A DNA stretch of 22,394 nucleotides from Kangiella sp. (GTDB taxonomy: Bacteria; Pseudomonadota; Gammaproteobacteria; Enterobacterales; Kangiellaceae). The DNA lies in contig NVVT01000007.1 in the NCBI GenBank assembly GCA_002733465.1, positions 126,318 to 148,711 of the forward strand, read 5' to 3'. Below, in pieces: positions 1-7,060 of the stretch. The position numbers and the translations under genes were made by a program. How positions within the stretch are numbered: the first letter of the stretch is position 1; every line of letters begins with the position of its first letter. The notes below the pieces were generated by a model. The model did not search any database and was not told the DNA's origin. It worked only from the letters and a program-made list of their open reading frames with translations.

Positions 1-181
1 TTAACTATTCCTCTTTATGCTTTGTTGAAACTATATCATAGATCACATCGTGTGATCTGGCTCTTCTTTTGATTCCTAGGCTTTCGCTGTATGCCTTGAC
101 TAACTACATATCTCGTCGCAGCAAACAATTCTTAATTTTGTCTAAGGATAAAAAAGCAGGACGAAAAATCTTCCTCCCATC

Positions 182-578
182 AGTAAGCCGAGTACGAAAC
201 CTCTATATATTTCACAATTCAATACTTATGCAACGCCATTAAGGTATTTAGATTACTTATTAGAAGACATTGAGCCAGCCACACTGCCTTTTGGTGTAGG
301 GATTTTAATTAACGTGCCTAACCCTGCACGGTTTGCACTTCACAAACTTGTCATCAACCAAAGACTAACTAGCAATCAAGCGATTAAGTCTCAAAAAGAC
401 ATTCGACAGGCTTCTCAAATCTTAGAGCATTTATTTGAAACTAGACCTGGTTCGGTTATTAGTTGCACTTGATGCCACAAAAAATATGGGTAGTAAGTTT
501 ATAAAACAATTATAGAGTTCTATAAAACTATTACCTAAAAGCCTTCAAGAGAATTGGAATGAGTGGGTTAATACGTAG
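182..578 (+). pseudogene. Decayed nucleotidyltransferase-fold protein (GSU2403-like), C-terminal remnant
   Basis: Reading 182-472 in one frame gives about 96 codons resembling the C-terminal half of the GSU2403-family nucleotidyltransferase-fold proteins. Key blocks are PLRYLDYLLED, a NVPNPARFALHKL segment, then a lysine/arginine-rich helix containing QKDIRQASQILEHL. The frame stops at a TGA at 470. Similarity resumes in the next frame (ALDATKNMGSKF, from about 465), is broken again by a TAG at 513, and continues as LLPKSLQENWNEW to a TAG at 576. No N-terminal domain or start codon is visible upstream. One frameshift and one internal stop make this a dead gene. Family assignment is from memory of the ARFALHKL motif and is moderately sure; the pseudogene status is more certain. 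Confidence 0.6.
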
Positions 579-830
579 CAGTTTAGAATATGACTTTGTT
601 ATAACTATTGTTCTTAATGAAGTAGATGTCGCGAAAACATCATAATAAGAGATTAATGACATATATGGACACCTCCAATAAGTCATTAAATTATTCTTCT
701 AGAAACTCTAGGCGAATTTGCCACACTGATAAATGTCCTTAAATAAATAGCGGTAGTCAACGATCCGCGATTAGTACGCTGAGAGAACGTGTTAACCTAT
801 TGATTAATTAGTGTATTATCTCTTTGAGAA

Positions 831-866
831 GGAAGATTAAGTGAGCCTAGACTCACTTAATCTTCC
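831..866. repeat. Perfect 15-bp inverted repeat with 6-nt loop
   Basis: Bases 831-845 (ggaagattaagtgag) are the exact reverse complement of 852-866, separated by cctaga. The stem would be stable but neither flank has a clean run of T, so it is only a weak terminator candidate. It sits between the pseudogene and the next small gene. The rest of 579-969 shows no open frame I recognise. Confidence 0.7.
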
Positions 867-990
867 ATTGAAATTTATGATATTTACTGTAAACTTTTGA
901 TTTAATAAGAAAATAACCTGTACTGCAGAAAGTTGATGTTAATTAGAAAACGTCTGCTGTATAAAATAAGTGTTATACAAAAATAGAACT

Positions 991-1395
991 ATGGTAGTAA
1001 ACGAAACGAGATTGAAGGCTGTAACTTATTCTTATGAAAAAGCTAGAGGTATAAGTTATGGCGAACCTTTTGAATCGTGGCTGAAGGATTCCGACATAGA
1101 AAGCCTAAGTCCTGAAAAAATTGTAAAGGATATTATGAACTTCATCGATGAAAATCTAGATTCAGAGAATATTCTAGTTCCATCCGCGATATTTACGTTA
1201 GGAAAGAAACACGATGCAGGATTGAAAAACTATCTTATTGAAATCATGAAGAAATCTCTGAACTCAAACAAACTTGCATGTTATCAAGCTGCAATCGCTG
1301 TAGAAAACTTGGGTGAATGGATATTTCTAGAAGACACATCAAGTCATGATGTGGAAAATAATAAAATACAAATTGAGATATTTTTGAATCAATGA
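991..1395 (+). CDS. Hypothetical protein, predicted helical (HEAT-like)
   Basis: An uninterrupted frame encodes about 134 residues from the ATG at 991, or 141 from a GTG at 970. Neither start has a convincing Shine-Dalgarno sequence, so the start is uncertain. I do not recognise the family. The middle and C-terminal part (SAIFTLGKKHDAGLKNYL then KLACYQAAIAVENLGE) has the amphipathic helix-turn-helix rhythm of HEAT-type or immunity-like helical proteins. There is no signal peptide, membrane segment or catalytic motif. It is isolated in AT-rich, gene-poor DNA next to a pseudogene, which is compatible with a recently acquired or orphan gene. It could also be a non-functional frame, but its composition looks protein-like. 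Confidence 0.55.
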   Translation: MVVNETRLKAVTYSYEKARGISYGEPFESWLKDSDIESLSPEKIVKDIMNFIDENLDSENILVPSAIFTLGKKHDAGLKNYLIEIMKKSLNSNKLACYQAAIAVENLGEWIFLEDTSSHDVENNKIQIEIFLNQ

Positions 1396-1530
1396 ATTGT
1401 ATAACCAATCGTGACACCTGACCTCAACGTTACATGTTAATCATGTTTGCTTTCAATAAAAAGAAACACTCACTTTTTAGTCATTTTAGAGAAAATATAA
1501 GCAAAATTAAAAACAATGAGACCTAACAAG

Positions 1531-1560
1531 AAAAACCATCATTACCGGTAGGCTGATGGT
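1531..1560 (-). terminator. Rho-independent terminator of the thiolase operon
   Basis: Read on the minus strand, a stem formed by 1535-1541 and 1554-1560 (ccatca paired with tgatgg plus one more pair) encloses a short self-complementary core. It is followed immediately by a T run, seen as aaaaa at 1531-1535 on the plus strand. It lies 45 bases past the thiolase stop codon. Confidence 0.6.
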
Positions 1561-1562
1561 GA

Positions 1563-1589
1563 CGAAGTCGAATGTGTTTTTCGACTTCG
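1563..1589. repeat. 10-bp stem hairpin just downstream of thiolase
   Basis: Bases 1563-1572 (cgaagtcgaa) are the exact reverse complement of 1580-1589, with a 7-nt loop. It lies between the thiolase stop and the terminator-like hairpin at 1531-1560, so the two may form a tandem 3'-end structure for the minus-strand transcript. Confidence 0.6.
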
Positions 1590-1604
1590 GTACCGTAATG
1601 CTAT

Positions 1605-2786
1605 TTATAGCACTTCAAATAATCCCGCAGCTCCCTGTCCACCACCAATACACATAGTAATCACAACATATTTAACACCCCGCCTTTTTCCTTCTAGCAA
1701 TGCATGCATCACCATCCGCGCACCACTCATGCCGTAAGGATGTCCTATTGAAATAGCCCCACCATTTACATTAAGTTTTTCTTCAGGTATGCCCAATTTT
1801 TCCGCACAATAAATAACCTGAACTGCAAACGCTTCATTCAATTCCCATAAACCAATATCATCCATTGTTAGACCATTCAGCTTAAGCAATTTAGGAACCG
1901 CAAACACAGGGCCGATACCCATTTCATCCGGTTCACACCCAACAGAAACCATTCCGCGATAAACGCCAAGAGGTTTTATGCCACGCTCTTCAGCTTGCTC
2001 ACGTTCCATCAATACAAGCGCAGCAGCACCATCAGATAGTTGAGAGGCATTTCCGCCGGTAATTGTTCCTTCAGGTCTTACCGCCTTTAAACCGGACAAT
2101 CCTTCAAGGTTTGTTGTTGGTCGATTTCCTTCATCTTTAGTTAGGGTTACTTGCTCTTCACTGGTTTCGCCAGTTTCTCGATTAGTCACTATTTTGGTCG
2201 CCGTAACCGGAACAATTTCATCATCAAACAATCCGTCAGCTTGCGCTTTTGCGGTTCTTTGTTGAGATTGTAAGGCATAAGCATCTTGTTTATCTCGAGA
2301 AACGTCGTAACGCTTTGCAACTACTTCTGCGGTGTCCAGCATTGGCATATAAATATTAGGCGCGTTAGCAACCACTTCCGAATCGGCCGCACGAAACATA
2401 TTCATTTTTTCATTTTGAACCAAACTAATTGATTCGCATCCTCCGGCAACAATCGTTTGCGCTCCATCAGAAATAATTTGCTTAGCGGCAGTCGCAATCG
2501 CCATTAAACCGGAAGAACATTGTCGGTCAATTGTCATTCCCGCAACGCTAACAGGTAAACTTGACGCCAATGCAGCTTGTCTCGCAAAGTTCATTCCTTG
2601 CGATCCTTGTTGCATGGCTACTCCAAAAATACAGTCTTCCACTTCTTCAGCTTTAATTCCCGCTCTTTCTACTGCGGCTTTGATTGCAACTGCCGCCAGA
2701 GATTGTGATTGCAAATTATTGAAAGCACCTCGATAAGCTTTTCCAATGGGGGTACGTGCTACTGATACAATGACTGCTTCTCTCAT
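1605..2786 (-). CDS. Acetyl-CoA acyltransferase (thiolase)
   Basis: This cytoplasmic thiolase cleaves 3-ketoacyl-CoA with CoA to acetyl-CoA and a shortened acyl-CoA, or runs in the condensing direction. The 393-residue length is typical of the family. The nucleophilic cysteine is C90 in the motif RQCSSGLMAI. The C-terminal catalytic residues are H349 in GHPYGMSGA and C379 in CIGGGQGAAG. The FadA/FadI-like body is complete. The start ATG is preceded by aaggaaaatatt, a good ribosome site. It lies 26 bases after the (3R)-hydroxyacyl-CoA dehydrogenase gene on the same strand, and with the MaoC gene further upstream forms a beta-oxidation module. Chain-length preference cannot be read from the sequence, so I assign no gene symbol. 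Confidence 0.93.
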   Translation of the reverse strand: MREAVIVSVARTPIGKAYRGAFNNLQSQSLAAVAIKAAVERAGIKAEEVEDCIFGVAMQQGSQGMNFARQAALASSLPVSVAGMTIDRQCSSGLMAIATAAKQIISDGAQTIVAGGCESISLVQNEKMNMFRAADSEVVANAPNIYMPMLDTAEVVAKRYDVSRDKQDAYALQSQQRTAKAQADGLFDDEIVPVTATKIVTNRETGETSEEQVTLTKDEGNRPTTNLEGLSGLKAVRPEGTITGGNASQLSDGAAALVLMEREQAEERGIKPLGVYRGMVSVGCEPDEMGIGPVFAVPKLLKLNGLTMDDIGLWELNEAFAVQVIYCAEKLGIPEEKLNVNGGAISIGHPYGMSGARMVMHALLEGKRRGVKYVVITMCIGGGQGAAGLFEVL

Positions 2787-2812
2787 AATATTTTCCTTTT
2801 ATCTTCTATTGA

Positions 2813-3727
2813 TTATTTCGATTGCAAATAAGCCATCGCTTTTGCAAAAAACTTTTTCCCTTGAAGGTCACCCGATCCTAAAGTGGTTTGATTTTCTGTA
2901 CTAGAAATTAAATCCCATTGCTCTCTTACGCTTTCTGGCGAAGCATCTTTAACCGGAATAAAACAACCATCAGTTTCAAAAATACTGGCACTAGCATACC
3001 CGCCAGCACCTGCACAAAGAATAAATCGTGTTGGTGCTTCTTCATCACACAAAGTTAAAGCGCCCGCAGTTACCACTTCAGGCGAAAGCATTTTTAACAC
3101 TTCTTCTGGCATTAAATCTTCGGTCATTCTAGTTGCTGCTGTCGGAGCTAATGCATTAACATGAATATTATTTTTAGCGCCTTCTAAAACTAAGGTATTC
3201 ATTAAACCAATCACTGCCATTTTCGCTGCACCATAATTTGTTTGTCCAAAGTTTCCGTATAAACCGCTAGAAGAAGTGGTCATAACTATTCGACCGTAAT
3301 TTTGAGCCTTCATAATATCCCAAACTGCTTTAGTACAATTAACCGATCCCATAAGATGAACATCCATTACTAACTTAAAATCATCGATTGTCATTTTGCT
3401 AAAAGATTTATCTCTTAAAATTCCAGCGTTATTAATGAGGATATCAACACGCCCCCACTTTTCCATGGCCTGTTTTACCATATCTTCAACTTCATCAAAG
3501 TTGGCAACATTAGCTCCATGAGCAATCGCCTCACCGCCGTTGGCTTCAATCATCTTAACCACTTCCAAAGCCGCGTCAGAAGATTTCCCACTTCCATCAC
3601 GAGAGCCGCCTAAATCATTAACCACGACTTTCGCACCACGAGCAGCCAATTCTAATGCGTGCGACCGACCAAGACCGTTACCTGCTCCGGTTACAATTGC
3701 AACTTTACCTTCAAAACTTATTATCAT
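2813..3727 (-). CDS. Short-chain dehydrogenase, HSD17B4-like (3R)-3-hydroxyacyl-CoA dehydrogenase
   Basis: It is predicted to oxidise (3R)-3-hydroxyacyl-CoA to 3-ketoacyl-CoA with NAD+. The fold is the classical SDR Rossmann domain: TGAGNGLG at residues 13-20, an acidic D38 after the second strand (NAD preference), NNAG at 99-102, and catalytic S152, Y165 and K169 in a segment reading SGLYGNFGQTNYGAAK. This segment and NNAGILRDKSF are characteristic of the dehydrogenase domain of peroxisomal multifunctional enzyme type 2. About 304 residues fit that domain plus its C-terminal extension. I chose the ATG at 3727 because aggat precedes it at a usable distance. A GTG at 3736 would lie on top of that site. 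The gene is co-directional with the thiolase and separated from the MaoC gene by a repeat cluster. Confidence 0.88.
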   Translation of the reverse strand: MIISFEGKVAIVTGAGNGLGRSHALELAARGAKVVVNDLGGSRDGSGKSSDAALEVVKMIEANGGEAIAHGANVANFDEVEDMVKQAMEKWGRVDILINNAGILRDKSFSKMTIDDFKLVMDVHLMGSVNCTKAVWDIMKAQNYGRIVMTTSSSGLYGNFGQTNYGAAKMAVIGLMNTLVLEGAKNNIHVNALAPTAATRMTEDLMPEEVLKMLSPEVVTAGALTLCDEEAPTRFILCAGAGGYASASIFETDGCFIPVKDASPESVREQWDLISSTENQTTLGSGDLQGKKFFAKAMAYLQSK

Positions 3728-3773
3728 TAAATACACATCCTATTCTTAGCATCTCCCTAATATTCAAAAAATA

Positions 3774-3840
3774 ACGCCCCCTCTCCCTCTGGGAGAGGGC
3801 TGGGGAGAGGGTTCTTTTCAATTTAATAGTAAAACTATTT
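3774..3840. repeat. REP-like palindromic unit, copy 1
   Basis: A GC-rich palindrome (ccctctccc at 3779-3787, gggagaggg at 3791-3799) is followed by ctggggagagggttc and an AT-rich tail ending aaaactattt. It matches the unit at 3951-4015 almost base for base, with a 2-base length difference and two substitutions. It resembles the intergenic ccctctccc/gggagaggg elements found scattered in many proteobacterial genomes. Confidence 0.85.
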
Positions 3841-3910
3841 GTAACTATTCAGCTAATAATCAAAGAAATTATTTCTACCTTCAAGCCTGTTGGAGCTTTC
3901 AGACTTTTCG

Positions 3911-3950
3911 ACCTCTCCCTAGCCCTCCCCTTTCAAGGGGAGGGAACTTT
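3911..3950. repeat. REP-like palindromic unit in opposite orientation
   Basis: A stem of ccctcccctt (3923-3932) and aaggggaggg (3935-3944) is preceded by acctctccctag. Its reverse complement has the same order of blocks as the flanking direct copies, so it is a diverged unit lying in the opposite orientation. The three units together form a BIME-like cluster. Confidence 0.65.
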
Positions 3951-4015
3951 ACGCCCTCTCCCTCCGGGAGAGGGCTGGGGAGAGGGTTCTTTTCAATTTA
4001 ATAATAAAACTATTT
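3951..4015. repeat. REP-like palindromic unit, copy 2, overlapping the MaoC stop codon
   Basis: This is the second direct copy (ccctctccc 3954-3962, gggagaggg 3966-3974) with the same AT-rich tail as copy 1. The last bases of the repeat (aaaactattt, 4006-4015) contain the MaoC stop codon, cta on the plus strand at 4010-4012, and its final lysine codon. The repeat therefore extends into the coding sequence. Confidence 0.85.
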
Positions 4016-4471
4016 TACCATCTGAATCCCAATCCACTCAGCAACTAATGCAGGCTTCTCAACACCTTCAATTTCCAGTGTCACTTGTGTTTTAGTTCTA
4101 AATTGACCGGGTTTGGTTTCTTCTATTTCTAGCACTTTAGCGAGCGCGCGTATTTTACTATTGACTACCACAGGGTTAATAAATCGTACTTTATCAAAAC
4201 CTGAGTTAATTCCCATGTAAAAACCACCAATTACCGTAGTAAAACTTTCCGCGAAATGGGAAAGCATAGACAAAGACAAAAAACCATGTGCGATAGTCGT
4301 TCCAAAAGGTGTTTTCTTTGCCGCTTCTGGATCTACATGGATAAATTGATGATCTAAAGTGCAATCCGCAAATTGATTGATTTGCTCCTGAGTGACTTGA
4401 TGCCATGCGGTAGGCTCCGCTTCAAAACCAATATAATCTTGGATTTCATTTCGTTTGATGATAACGGGCAT
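4010..4471 (-). CDS. MaoC-family (R)-specific enoyl-CoA hydratase
   Basis: It is predicted to hydrate trans-2-enoyl-CoA to (3R)-3-hydroxyacyl-CoA. At 153 residues it is the size of single hot-dog hydratases such as PhaJ. The hydratase-2 motif is present: D40 and H45 in the sequence LDHQFIHVDPEAA, followed by PFGTTIAHGFLSLSM, which carries the conserved glycine and serine. The start ATG has aggaaataaca before it. The product would feed the HSD17B4-like dehydrogenase and the thiolase downstream on the same strand. Alternatively it could supply (R)-hydroxyacyl-CoA for polyhydroxyalkanoate synthesis. The stop codon lies inside a repeat unit. Transcription is divergent from the nitroreductase operon, with 194 bases between them. 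Confidence 0.9.
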   Translation of the reverse strand: MPVIIKRNEIQDYIGFEAEPTAWHQVTQEQINQFADCTLDHQFIHVDPEAAKKTPFGTTIAHGFLSLSMLSHFAESFTTVIGGFYMGINSGFDKVRFINPVVVNSKIRALAKVLEIEETKPGQFRTKTQVTLEIEGVEKPALVAEWIGIQMVK

Positions 4472-4543
4472 TGTTATTTCCTTTTTTCAATTTAGGATTA
4501 AATTTACATACTCAGGTTATACCATATTTATCTCATTAAAACG

Positions 4544-4555
4544 AACGCTCGTTCA
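4544..4555. promoter_or_regulatory. Palindrome gaacg-ct-cgttc, candidate TetR-type operator
   Basis: Two perfect 5-base half sites (gaacg 4544-4548 and cgttc 4551-4555) are separated by two bases in the divergent promoter region between maoC-like and nitroreductase genes. Short inverted GAAC/GTTC repeats of this shape are typical of TetR-family operators controlling acyl-CoA metabolism. No TetR gene is present in the window, so the regulator is unknown. Confidence 0.45.
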
Positions 4556-4600
4556 TTTATAATAAAAACTTAGTGCTATTTCACTCAACTCCTAGCATAA

Positions 4601-4613
4601 TGACGAATCGTCA
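4601..4613. promoter_or_regulatory. Palindrome tgacga-a-tcgtca
   Basis: A perfect 6+1+6 inverted repeat lies 53 bases before the nitroreductase start. It differs from the palindrome at 4544 and could be a second operator or a chance palindrome. Confidence 0.35.
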
Positions 4614-4636
4614 CGATTATACGGTTTGATAAATAA

Positions 4637-4646
4637 GTTCATGAAC
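4637..4646. promoter_or_regulatory. Palindrome gttcatgaac in nitroreductase leader
   Basis: A perfect 10-base palindrome lies 20 bases before the start codon and just upstream of the aggaag ribosome site. Its gttc/gaac arms echo the half sites at 4544-4555 in the opposite order. Binding here would be well placed to block transcription or translation initiation. Confidence 0.3.
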
Positions 4647-4665
4647 AAATTCAGGAAGCCATAGT

Positions 4666-5343
4666 ATGTCTCAAAATAGTATGTCACTAAAAACACTTTT
4701 AGATAATCGCCATTCTGTTCGCAGTTTTTTACAAAAACCGGTTGAAGCTGAATTAATAAAAAGCATTTTTCAGCAAGCACAAAAGTCTGCTTCTAACTGC
4801 AATGTACAACCTTGGCAGACTTATGTGGTTAGCGGTGATACGAGAGCAAATTTAGAGAAAGCGTTAATGACCAAACTGATGACTGATCCAACTCCCGCCC
4901 CGGAGTTTGACTGGACTCCACGCTATCAAGATAAACACCGAGATCGTCAATTCGGCTCAGCGAATGCTTTATATACTGCAATGGATATTAAGCGGGAAGA
5001 TAAGCAAGCAAGGCAAATGGCGATGGCTAAAAACTGGCAGTTTTTTGGAGCGCCCCACGCCGTCTTTTTCTGTATGGAAAAATACCTAGGTATTATGGGC
5101 GCAGTTGATGTCGGTATTTATGCTCAAAATGTCTCTCTTCTATTAGAAGAAGCAGGAATTTCTAGTTGTATGCAGGGCGCACTGGGTCAATTTCCGATAG
5201 AGGTTAAAGAAGCTTTAAAAATCCCTGAATCCATGGGCATTTTATTTGGTATGTCATTTGGTTATGCAAAACCTGATGCGGATGCCAATAAAACTCGAAC
5301 CGAAAGAGTTGATTTAGACGAGTCCGTGTTATTTTTTGAATAA
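4666..5343 (+). CDS. Nitroreductase-family FMN oxidoreductase
   Basis: It is predicted to be a homodimeric FMN flavoenzyme that uses NAD(P)H to reduce nitro groups, quinones or enones. Family signatures are RHSVRSF near residue 15 (phosphate contact of FMN), SASNCNVQPWQTYVV (residues about 41-55) and the C-terminal block with GISSCMQGALGQFP followed by ILFGMSFGYAKP. The 225-residue length fits. The ATG at 4666 is placed nine bases after aggaag; a second ATG at 4681 is possible but less well spaced. It is the first gene of a three-gene unit with the enone reductase and the ABA4-like protein, divergent from the hydratase. The natural substrate is unknown. Confidence 0.88.
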   Translation: MSQNSMSLKTLLDNRHSVRSFLQKPVEAELIKSIFQQAQKSASNCNVQPWQTYVVSGDTRANLEKALMTKLMTDPTPAPEFDWTPRYQDKHRDRQFGSANALYTAMDIKREDKQARQMAMAKNWQFFGAPHAVFFCMEKYLGIMGAVDVGIYAQNVSLLLEEAGISSCMQGALGQFPIEVKEALKIPESMGILFGMSFGYAKPDADANKTRTERVDLDESVLFFE

Positions 5344-5381
5344 GAATGTCAACGACCATTTACTAATAGGAAAGTTTAACG

Positions 5382-6371
5382 ATGCAAAATTTAAGAATTA
5401 ATTTAGTCAAACGCCCAAATATCAAAATCACTGCTGATATTTTTGAAACCGTCTCAGAAGAAACAAAAGAGCTAGGCGAAAATCAATTCCTTGTTGAACA
5501 AACTCATATGTCACTTGATCCTGCCATGCGTGGTTGGATGGAACCTGATACAACCAGTTATATACCTCCCGTAAACTTAGGGGATGCTATGCGCTCGAGT
5601 GGTGTCGGTAAAGTAGTTGAATCAAATAACGATGATTTTCCTGTAGGAACTCAAGTTGCTGGAATGTTTGGTTGGCAACAATACATTGTTTGTGATGCAA
5701 AAATGGCAAAAGCCGTACCAGCAGAAATTCCTGCGGAAGCAATTTTATCGGTACTAGCCCTACCCGGAATTACCGCCTATCAAGGTTTATACAATGTCAT
5801 TGAACCAAAATCAGGCGAAACAATTGCAATCTCAGGAGCTGCTGGTTCAGTAGGCTCATTAGTCGGTCAGCTTTCAAAAATTGAAGGTCTTCGTGTGATT
5901 GGTTTCGCCGGCTCCGATGAAAAATGCGCATGGCTAAAAGAAATCGGCTTTGACGAAGCTATTAATTATCATAGTGAAAACCTTGATGAAATAGTTTCAG
6001 CAGCTGCGCCAGATGGCATTGACTGCTATTTTGAAAATACCGGTGGAGCCGTTCAACATGCTGTTTATAATAATATGAATGCGTTTGGACGAATTGCCGT
6101 ATGTGGCATGATCGGCGATTACAATACAGACAAACCATCTGCAGGTCCTAACTGGATCAATATCATTCGTAAACGTTTAAAAATTCAAGGATTCACAATG
6201 CCCGATCATCAAGCCGAATGGCCTGCAATGGCAATGAAAATGGGTGGTCATTTGATGCAAGGTAAGATTCAATATCGAACTCATATTTTAGACGGATTAG
6301 AGAGTGCAATTGAAGGAATTAACTTGTTGTTTAGCGGTGGTAATAATGGGAAGTTAATTGTTAAGTTATAG
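5382..6371 (+). CDS. NADP-dependent MDR oxidoreductase (CurA / leukotriene-B4-dehydrogenase type)
   Basis: This zinc-free medium-chain dehydrogenase/reductase is predicted to reduce alpha,beta-unsaturated ketones or aldehydes with NADPH. The N-terminal catalytic domain carries the family block SLDPAMRGWM (residues 44-53). The Rossmann domain begins near residue 148 with ISGAAGSVGSLVGQ, and FENTGG (residues 218-222 and following) is the usual contact at the end of the next strands. Its 329 residues are close to the family norm. It lies 38 bases after the nitroreductase with a taggaaag ribosome site, and 11 bases before the ABA4-like gene, so the three are likely co-transcribed. The natural substrate is not deducible. 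Confidence 0.9.
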   Translation: MQNLRINLVKRPNIKITADIFETVSEETKELGENQFLVEQTHMSLDPAMRGWMEPDTTSYIPPVNLGDAMRSSGVGKVVESNNDDFPVGTQVAGMFGWQQYIVCDAKMAKAVPAEIPAEAILSVLALPGITAYQGLYNVIEPKSGETIAISGAAGSVGSLVGQLSKIEGLRVIGFAGSDEKCAWLKEIGFDEAINYHSENLDEIVSAAAPDGIDCYFENTGGAVQHAVYNNMNAFGRIAVCGMIGDYNTDKPSAGPNWINIIRKRLKIQGFTMPDHQAEWPAMAMKMGGHLMQGKIQYRTHILDGLESAIEGINLLFSGGNNGKLIVKL

Positions 6372-6382
6372 AGGATAAAATC

Positions 6383-6820
6383 ATGTCACCAGACCAATAT
6401 TTTTATTTAAGCAATGGCATTGCTGCTTTAGGCTGGTTGCTCCTTTTTTTCGCACCAAAGTGGAAATGGACAAAACTTCTCTGCCTTTCTTACCTAATCC
6501 CATTTGTATTAGCGTTAATTTATTCGTATTTGCTCGCGAAAAAAATAATGGTTGGTGGTGAAGGTGGATTTTTTCCTCTTGAGCAAGTTGTGCTTTTATT
6601 GCAAAATCCTGCGAGTGCATTGATAGCTTGGATACATATCCTAACGTTTGATCTTTTTGTGGGTAGTATGATTGTCATAGACGCTCAAAAGCAAGGGATC
6701 TCGCATTGGATTTTACTTCCTTGCCTAATAATTACATTGCTCTATGGTCCTTTCGGATTTGTTGTTTATATGACTACCCGCTATTTCATAAAACCTAAAG
6801 CGCGAGGCACTTCGTTTTAA
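6383..6820 (+). CDS. ABA4-like membrane protein (DUF4281)
   Basis: A 145-residue integral membrane protein with about four hydrophobic segments (near residues 8-25, 31-50, 82-100 and 108-130). The block IAWIHILTFDLFVGSMIVIDAQ and the later LLYGPFGFVVY match the conserved regions of the ABA4-like family. In plants the family prototype is needed for neoxanthin formation, while the bacterial members have no established role. The gene has gaggataaaatc just before its ATG, 11 bases after the MDR gene, so it is probably translated from the same message. Its stop codon directly abuts the truncated globin copy on the other strand. Confidence 0.75.
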   Translation: MSPDQYFYLSNGIAALGWLLLFFAPKWKWTKLLCLSYLIPFVLALIYSYLLAKKIMVGGEGGFFPLEQVVLLLQNPASALIAWIHILTFDLFVGSMIVIDAQKQGISHWILLPCLIITLLYGPFGFVVYMTTRYFIKPKARGTSF

Positions 6821-7018
6821 TTATACTGCTTTAGCCTTAAAAGCATGTTCTTTCATGGTTAAAGCTACAATTCGAAAAGTATCAACCCAAGCTTGGCGTG
6901 TTTCATAGGTAAAATCATCACCTAGACCTTTTCTTAATGTATGAAGAAGAGCATTACCAACCGGTGTAAAATGCTCCGCTTTGACGCCATACTGTACATG
7001 ACTGTCCTCTAGTCGTTG
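6821..7018 (-). pseudogene. Truncated duplicate of the globin gene (3' part only)
   Basis: Read on the minus strand, about 65 codons parallel the C-terminal half of the neighbouring intact globin, starting at the proximal-histidine region (HVQYGVKAEHFTPVGNALL) and ending with its own TAA at 6821-6823. Similarity stops abruptly near 7018. No start codon or ribosome site exists in that frame, so the copy cannot make a globin. About nine residues differ in 64, and many of the nucleotide differences are silent. This suggests both copies were once under selection before one lost its 5' end. Confidence 0.85.
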
Positions 7019-7032
7019 TCATTTTTAATTTA

Positions 7033-7057
7033 ACCTCAACTAGAGTAAAGTTGAGGT
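7033..7057 (-). terminator. Hairpin after the globin gene, possible terminator
   Basis: Bases 7033-7041 (acctcaact) are the exact reverse complement of 7049-7057, with a 7-base loop. It sits four bases past the intact globin stop. The minus-strand sequence after the stem is AT-rich but not a clean T run, so termination is plausible but unproved. Confidence 0.5.
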
Positions 7058-7060
7058 GAA

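Noticed and set aside
654..688. taatgac...gtcatta inverted repeat with ggacacc nearby, considered as an insertion-sequence end
   Set aside because: Only seven bases pair, there is no transposase, no matching partner end and no target duplication, so chance is enough to explain it.
760..820. gttaac-containing stretch and caacgttac near 1425-1435 considered as integron attC sites
   Set aside because: The bases do not fit the paired RYYYAAC and GTTRRRY core sites, and there is no integrase or cassette structure.
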